Shown here piece by piece: positions 7,659 through 10,860 of a stretch of 10,860 bases of DNA. The notes under the pieces are model-generated. The model was not told the DNA's origin, did no database searches, and saw only the letters and a program-made list of their open reading frames with translations. The stretch's first letter is position 1, and every line of letters starts with the position of its first letter. Origin of the DNA: an uncultured Bacteroidales bacterium (GTDB lineage: Bacteria > Bacteroidota > Bacteroidia > Bacteroidales > UBA932); assembly GCA_902491795.1 (NCBI GenBank), contig CABUIX010000067.1:1-10860 (forward strand), written 5' to 3'. The translations under genes were made by a program, and so were the position numbers.

Positions 7659-8207
7659 TCATCTTGACATGGTTTTGCGTGCCAGTTCGCGCGCCTCTCT
7701 CCACTGCGGATAAAACCTGTCCATGATCGCGCGGAACGCCGGGCCGTGATTCGGGACTGTGAGGTGGGCGAGTTCGTGCACGACAGTATGTTCGATGCAC
7801 GGCAGTGGAAGCAGCAGGAGGTACAGGCTGAAGTTGATGTTCCCGGTTCTGACATTGCAGCTGCCCCATCGCGTTCGGCTGGCCCGGTAGCAGACTTTGC
7901 CGGGCATGACACCCATTTCGGCGGAGTATTTCCGGACCAGCGGAGCAACAATTTCATCCAGCCTTCCCGAAGCCTCGGCTTTTTCCTTCGCGGTGCCGAG
8001 CGGAAGGGCAGCGAACCTTGAATTTTCCGTCTCGGTGAGTCTGGCCCTGCGCAGCATGGCATCCTCAATCCAGCCGCGGTGGCCGTCAATGAAACTGCGT
8101 ATTGCCGATGACGGAGTGAAATATGGAGCGGACACGAGAAGGTCACCGTTTTTTCCTATTCTCATCGACAGCCTGGACGTGCGTCTGTATGTTACGCGTA
8201 CAGTCAT
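7659..8207 (-). CDS. YgjP-type (DUF45, M48-like) HExxH metallopeptidase
   Basis: The 182-residue protein carries the family features in order. An N-terminal beta region (SMRIGKNGDLLVSAPYFTP) is followed by a WIEDAMLRR helix. The RWGSC motif sits at 113-117, and the zinc-binding segment VVHELAHLTVPNHGPAF has HELAH at 144-148 and a further NH at 153-154. His144 and His148 are the expected zinc ligands, Glu145 the catalytic base and His154 the likely third ligand. YgjP/DUF45 proteins are cytosolic; substrates are poorly known, and in some bacteria they sit beside restriction systems, which is not the case here. At 182 residues it is shorter than the usual 220-250, mainly in the central helical part, but both ends look complete. 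It diverges from the sulfhydrylase gene across a 100-base gap; I found no convincing promoter for it there. Confidence 0.9.
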   Translation of the reverse strand: MTVRVTYRRTSRLSMRIGKNGDLLVSAPYFTPSSAIRSFIDGHRGWIEDAMLRRARLTETENSRFAALPLGTAKEKAEASGRLDEIVAPLVRKYSAEMGVMPGKVCYRASRTRWGSCNVRTGNINFSLYLLLLPLPCIEHTVVHELAHLTVPNHGPAFRAIMDRFYPQWREARELARKTMSR

Positions 8208-8261
8208 GATTGCAAGATAATCATTTTTGAATCAAAAAACGTCATCTGCCCTTTTATTGGG

Positions 8262-8292
8262 GTTGTAAAATGCAGGATAATGGCTAAATTCG
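8262..8292 (+). promoter_or_regulatory. Probable promoter for the sulfhydrylase/metallo-hydrolase operon
   Basis: GTTG (8262-8265), exactly 19 bases of spacer, then TAAATTCG (8285-8292). This matches the Bacteroidota -33 TTTG / -7 TAnnTTTG arrangement with one mismatch in each element. The predicted start site is near 8299. The leader would be about 9 bases for the ATG at 8308 or 18 bases for the ATG at 8317, which slightly favours the second. A leader this short leaves no room for a SAM or other riboswitch. Confidence 0.45.
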
Positions 8293-8307
8293 CAGTTTGG
8301 GAATTAT

Positions 8308-9609
8308 ATGGATTTTATGGAAAAGAAAGACAGGCACAAGATAGCAACCATCTGCGTACAAGGCGGGTGGAAGCCGAAGAACGGTGAGCCTCGGGCCCTT
8401 CCGATAATACAGAGCACGACATTCAAATATGATACGAGCGAGGAGATGGCGATGCTGTTTGACCTCAAGAAGGAAGGATACTTCTATACTCGCCTGCAGA
8501 ATCCTACAAATGACTATGTGGCGGCGAAAATCGCTGAACTTGAGGGCGGTATAGGAGCCGTCCTGACATCTTCCGGACAGGCGGCGAGTTTTTTCTCCGT
8601 TTTCAACATCTGTGGCGCCGGCGACCACTTCATCGCTTCTTCAGAAATTTACGGAGGAACGTACAACCTGTTTTCGGTTACCATGCGCAAGCTCGGGATA
8701 GAGTGTACCTTTGTGGATCAGGATGCCACGGAAGAGGAAATTCAGGCCGCATTCCGTCCGAATACGAAGGCTGTCTTTGGAGAGACCATAAGCAATCCGG
8801 GATGCCGGGTGTTCGACATAGAGAAATTTGCCCGCATCGCACACCGGAACGGAGTGCCGCTTATCGTGGACAATACATTTGCGACTCCTGTCAACTGCAG
8901 GCCGTTTGAATGGGGCGCTGACATTGTCACTCACTCCACCACGAAGTATATGGACGGCCATGCGACGCAGGTGGGCGGAGTTGTTGTAGACAGCGGCAAT
9001 TTCGACTGGAAGGCCAATGCCGACAAGTTCCCGGGATTGACTACGCCAGATGCTTCATATCATGGTCTGGTATATGCCGATGCCTTCGGCCGCAAGGCGT
9101 ATATCACGAAGATGGTGTCCCAACTCATGAGGGACCTTGGCTCGATTCCTGCACCGATGAATTCGTTCCTGCTGAATCTAGGGCTTGAGACCCTTCACCT
9201 CAGGGTGGCGCGCCATTGCGAAAACGCAATGCAGGTTGCGCGTTTCCTGCATGATGATCCGAGGGTTGCGTGGGTACACTATTGCGGTCTGGAAGATGAC
9301 CCGTGCCATGCGCTGGGGCAGAAGTACCTGCCGGGCGGTTCGTGCGGGGTGATTGCCTTCGGACTCAAGGGTGACAGGGAAACCGCAATCAAGTTTATGG
9401 ATTCCCTCCGGTTCATCGCGATAGCTACGCATGTTGCGGACATACGCTCTTGCGTGCTTCATCCGGCAAGCCATACACACCGCCAGCTAAGCGACGAGCA
9501 GCTGCGCGAAGCCGGCATTGCTCCGGATCTGATAAGACTCTCTGTCGGAATAGAGGATATAGATGACATTCTGGCGGATATCCGTCAGGCACTGGACAAA
9601 ACTGTTTGA
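8308..9609 (+). CDS. O-acetylhomoserine sulfhydrylase-type PLP enzyme (Cys/Met metabolism family)
   Basis: The 433-residue length and layout fit the MetY subgroup of the Cys/Met metabolism PLP family. These cytosolic enzymes make homocysteine (or methionine) from O-acetylhomoserine plus sulfide (or methanethiol). Visible features are YTRLQNPTND at 60-69, SSGQAA at 88-93 for PLP phosphate binding, Asp188 (VDNTFATP) contacting the PLP ring nitrogen, and the Schiff-base Lys213 in HSTTKYMDGHATQVGG. The MetY-type insertion FPGLTTPDASYHGL is at 241-254, and Arg410 (IRLSVGIE) would bind the substrate carboxylate. The segment THVADIRSCVLHPASHTHRQ differs from the more common NVGDAKSLxxHPASTTHxQ version, so it belongs to a divergent branch. 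A methionine gamma-lyase or related C-S lyase is the main alternative. Start could be 8308 or 8317 (MEKKDRHK). The next gene begins 2 bases after its stop. Confidence 0.88.
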   Translation: MDFMEKKDRHKIATICVQGGWKPKNGEPRALPIIQSTTFKYDTSEEMAMLFDLKKEGYFYTRLQNPTNDYVAAKIAELEGGIGAVLTSSGQAASFFSVFNICGAGDHFIASSEIYGGTYNLFSVTMRKLGIECTFVDQDATEEEIQAAFRPNTKAVFGETISNPGCRVFDIEKFARIAHRNGVPLIVDNTFATPVNCRPFEWGADIVTHSTTKYMDGHATQVGGVVVDSGNFDWKANADKFPGLTTPDASYHGLVYADAFGRKAYITKMVSQLMRDLGSIPAPMNSFLLNLGLETLHLRVARHCENAMQVARFLHDDPRVAWVHYCGLEDDPCHALGQKYLPGGSCGVIAFGLKGDRETAIKFMDSLRFIAIATHVADIRSCVLHPASHTHRQLSDEQLREAGIAPDLIRLSVGIEDIDDILADIRQALDKTV

Positions 9610-9611
9610 AC

Positions 9612-10458
9612 ATGAAGACATCCATTATCATGACTGCCTTGGCAGTTGTTGCATTTTCGGGCTGCGCCGGAAGGCCTGGACAGGAAGAGGCCTGCGGGAA
9701 AGGCCCGGTGGTCACCAGGACAGCGGGAGACCTTGAAGTCACGTGGATCAAGGACAATGCAGGAGAGAGGCTTATGCCGGTAAGCCTGTTTCCGGATGCT
9801 CCTCAGTCTCTGATTGACAGCCTGGGAGTCCAGGACGGCATACCCTCGTCGGTCGGGACATTTCTTGTGCGTACTGACGACGGGCTTATACTGTTCGATA
9901 CCGGCATGGGCGGAGAGAATGCCGGTCTGTATGCAGGTCTCGATTCGCTCGGACTGAAGACTTCGGACATTGACTACATTTATCTGACGCACTTTCATGG
10001 CGACCACATCGGCGGCATGATGGCGGGGGGACAGCGTTGTGTTCCCGAAAGCGGCCGTCTATGCCTCACGCATCGAGTATGATTCATGGACTACTCCGGA
10101 AAAGGGGCATGAGCAGGCAATAAAGACAATGGATGCGTATGCCGACAGGCTGCACCTGTTCGATTTCAGCGATGTGCTTCCTGGAGGATTCACCGCGGTT
10201 GCGGCACAGGGGCACACTCCCGGCCATACTGCCTATCTCAACGGCAAACTGCTTGTCGTGGGAGACCTCATGCATGGTGCGGCGCTTCAGAAACCTCATC
10301 CGGAGATCAACGCGAGCTTTGACATGGATCCGGCTATGGCTGCCAGGACCAGAAAACTTTTGATTGAATATGCCGGGCAGAACGGTCTTTTGATGGCCGG
10401 TATGCATTTGCCCGAGCCCGGCTTCGACGACTATTCGGCAGATTCTGCCGTAAATTGA
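9612..10458 (+). pseudogene. Metallo-beta-lactamase-fold lipoprotein hydrolase, split by a frameshift
   Basis: Translation from the ATG at 9612 gives a lipoprotein signal (MKTSIIMTALAVVAFSGC, Cys18), then GTFLVRTDDGLILFDTGMGG and the zinc motif THFHGDHIGG, with His127, His129, Asp131 and His132. The frame leaves the family pattern at a G6 run (10025-10030) and stops at 10082. The remainder continues in the +1 frame to 10458. It holds FPKAAVYASRIEYDSW, GHTPGHTAY (His201 or His205), GDLMHG (Asp218) and GMHLPEPG (His265), numbered on the joined protein. Removing one G joins the halves into 281 residues with all expected zinc ligands. As printed, neither half could be active. The protein would be exported and lipidated, acting in the periplasm or at the outer membrane; its substrate (lactone, ester or thioester) cannot be told. 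It is co-transcribed with the sulfhydrylase. If the frameshift is a sequencing error, this is an intact gene. Confidence 0.85.
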
Positions 10459-10464
10459 GGATGA

Positions 10465-10482
10465 CGGCGGGAATCTCCGCCG
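10465..10482. other. Short GC-rich hairpin after the metallo-hydrolase gene
   Basis: CGGCGG, a 6-base loop (GAATCT), then CCGCCG: a perfect 6-bp stem starting 6 bases beyond the stop codon. It is not followed by a T-run, so it may protect the 3' end or pause polymerase rather than terminate transcription by itself. Confidence 0.4.
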
Positions 10483-10510
10483 CAACAGGTTAGTTCCGAT
10501 TGTATTGCCG

Positions 10511-10549
10511 GCAGCCCTCCGTTCTATGCAACGCCGGGCTGCTTTATAA
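10511..10549 (+). terminator. Possible terminator upstream of the dehydrogenase gene
   Basis: GCAGCCC (10511-10517) pairs perfectly with GGGCTGC (10536-10542) across an 18-base loop, and the second arm runs straight into TTTATAAA. The long loop and short T-tract make it a moderate candidate. Its position between two same-strand genes fits termination of the sulfhydrylase/hydrolase transcript. Confidence 0.4.
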
Positions 10550-10577
10550 AGAAAAATTCTACAATGCGACATATTAT

Positions 10578-10860
10578 ATGGGAAGTTATGTTCTGATAAC
10601 CGGTGCAAGTCAGGGGCTTGGCAGAGAGCTGGCCCGCGAGGTTGCGGCCAGGGGAATGAATACTGTCCTGACGGCCCTCCCCGGCGAGAATCTGCAGGCT
10701 GTGTGCGAAAGTTGCCGCATGGCGGGAACTGAAAGCGTCGGCTATGAATTTGACATGACAGACAGTGACAAGCTCCTTGAATTCATCAATGAATTGAATT
10801 CGAAATATGAACTGTCCGGACTGATCAACAATGCAGGAACCCAGGACGGAAATGACATTG
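10578..10860 (+). CDS. Short-chain dehydrogenase/reductase (N-terminal part, C-terminus outside window)
   Basis: From the ATG at 10578 (MGSYVLITGASQGLGRELAR) the frame is open to the window end, giving 94 full codons. The TGASQGLG loop near residues 8-15 is the TGxxxGxG cofactor-binding motif of classical SDRs. An acidic Asp-Met (FDMTDSDKL, about 59-67) matches the strand that contacts adenine, and INNAGT near 85-90 is the NNAG motif. The catalytic Ser-Tyr-Lys region lies beyond the window. After the second strand the sequence reads LTALPGENL; without an Arg/Lys or Asp clearly in the deciding place, NADH versus NADPH cannot be called. The family uses NAD(P)H to interconvert hydroxyl and keto groups, and the substrate cannot be predicted here. 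An upstream ATG at 10564 is in a different frame. A hairpin 36 bases upstream suggests a transcription unit separate from the preceding operon; I could not find a good promoter match. Confidence 0.85.
   Translation, partial: MGSYVLITGASQGLGRELAREVAARGMNTVLTALPGENLQAVCESCRMAGTESVGYEFDMTDSDKLLEFINELNSKYELSGLINNAGTQDGNDI

Noticed and set aside
7268..8146. A 292-codon minus-strand frame spanning the 107-residue gene and the YgjP gene
   Set aside because: Its first two thirds overlap the metallopeptidase in another frame and are Arg/Cys/Ser-rich. Only the part from 7591 has its own promoter and plausible composition.
8208..8307. Riboswitch (for example SAM-responsive) upstream of the sulfhydrylase gene
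   Set aside because: The predicted leader is under 20 bases and the 100-base gap shows no multi-stem structure or family core motif.
8284..8628. A minus-strand frame opposite the start of the sulfhydrylase gene
   Set aside because: Antisense to a strongly conserved PLP-enzyme N-terminus and has no recognisable motif.
10084..10608. A 174-codon minus-strand frame over the 3' half of the metallo-hydrolase
   Set aside because: Antisense shadow; the plus-strand translation carries the conserved zinc ligands and family motifs.

Overview
The window looks like a chromosomal segment of a Bacteroidota member, most likely of the order Bacteroidales. Three things point there: a type V (FimA/Mfa1-type) pilus operon with Bacteroidales-only lipoprotein families, lipoprotein signals followed by Cys plus a polar residue, and promoter-like TAnnTTTG elements, with little reliance on Shine-Dalgarno sequences. 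No species can be named from the sequence alone. I see no tRNA, rRNA, CRISPR array, insertion sequence or phage gene, and no gene-free stretch longer than about 120 bases.

Bases 1-7158 (minus strand) are one tightly packed operon of six cistrons, read from right to left: a DUF3575 outer-membrane protein, a DUF3868/OmpA-like/TPR protein, a large fimbrillin subunit, a FimB/Mfa2-type anchor lipoprotein, a second smaller fimbrillin-like lipoprotein, and a DUF4906 protein that runs off the left edge. Gaps between cistrons are 1 to about 23 bases, and a TATATTTG element lies upstream of the first gene. Known type V pilus biology suggests that the subunits are exported as lipoproteins, proteolytically activated and polymerised on the cell surface. 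The anchor would terminate the pilus, and the last two genes would supply accessory or tip subunits. The first two genes may supply an envelope platform; that role is inferred.

Bases 7268-8207 (minus strand) hold a small unrecognised protein (107 aa) with its own promoter, and a YgjP-type HExxH zinc metalloprotease. Bases 8308-10458 (plus strand) hold an O-acetylhomoserine sulfhydrylase-type PLP enzyme, followed after 2 bases by a lipoprotein metallo-beta-lactamase-fold hydrolase. At the right edge a short-chain dehydrogenase begins (10578 onward), preceded by two hairpins.

The most notable anomaly is a pair of one-base frame breaks, in the DUF3868 gene (6411-6416) and in the metallo-hydrolase gene (10025-10030). 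Each sits exactly at a G6/C6 homopolymer, and these are the only G/C runs of six or more that I found by eye. The shifts have opposite sign (one base short, one base extra). Homopolymer sequencing or assembly error is the plainest explanation; slipped-strand variation is the biological alternative. Apart from this the window is a fairly ordinary fimbrial locus plus housekeeping genes, and I do not see a clearly undescribed system.
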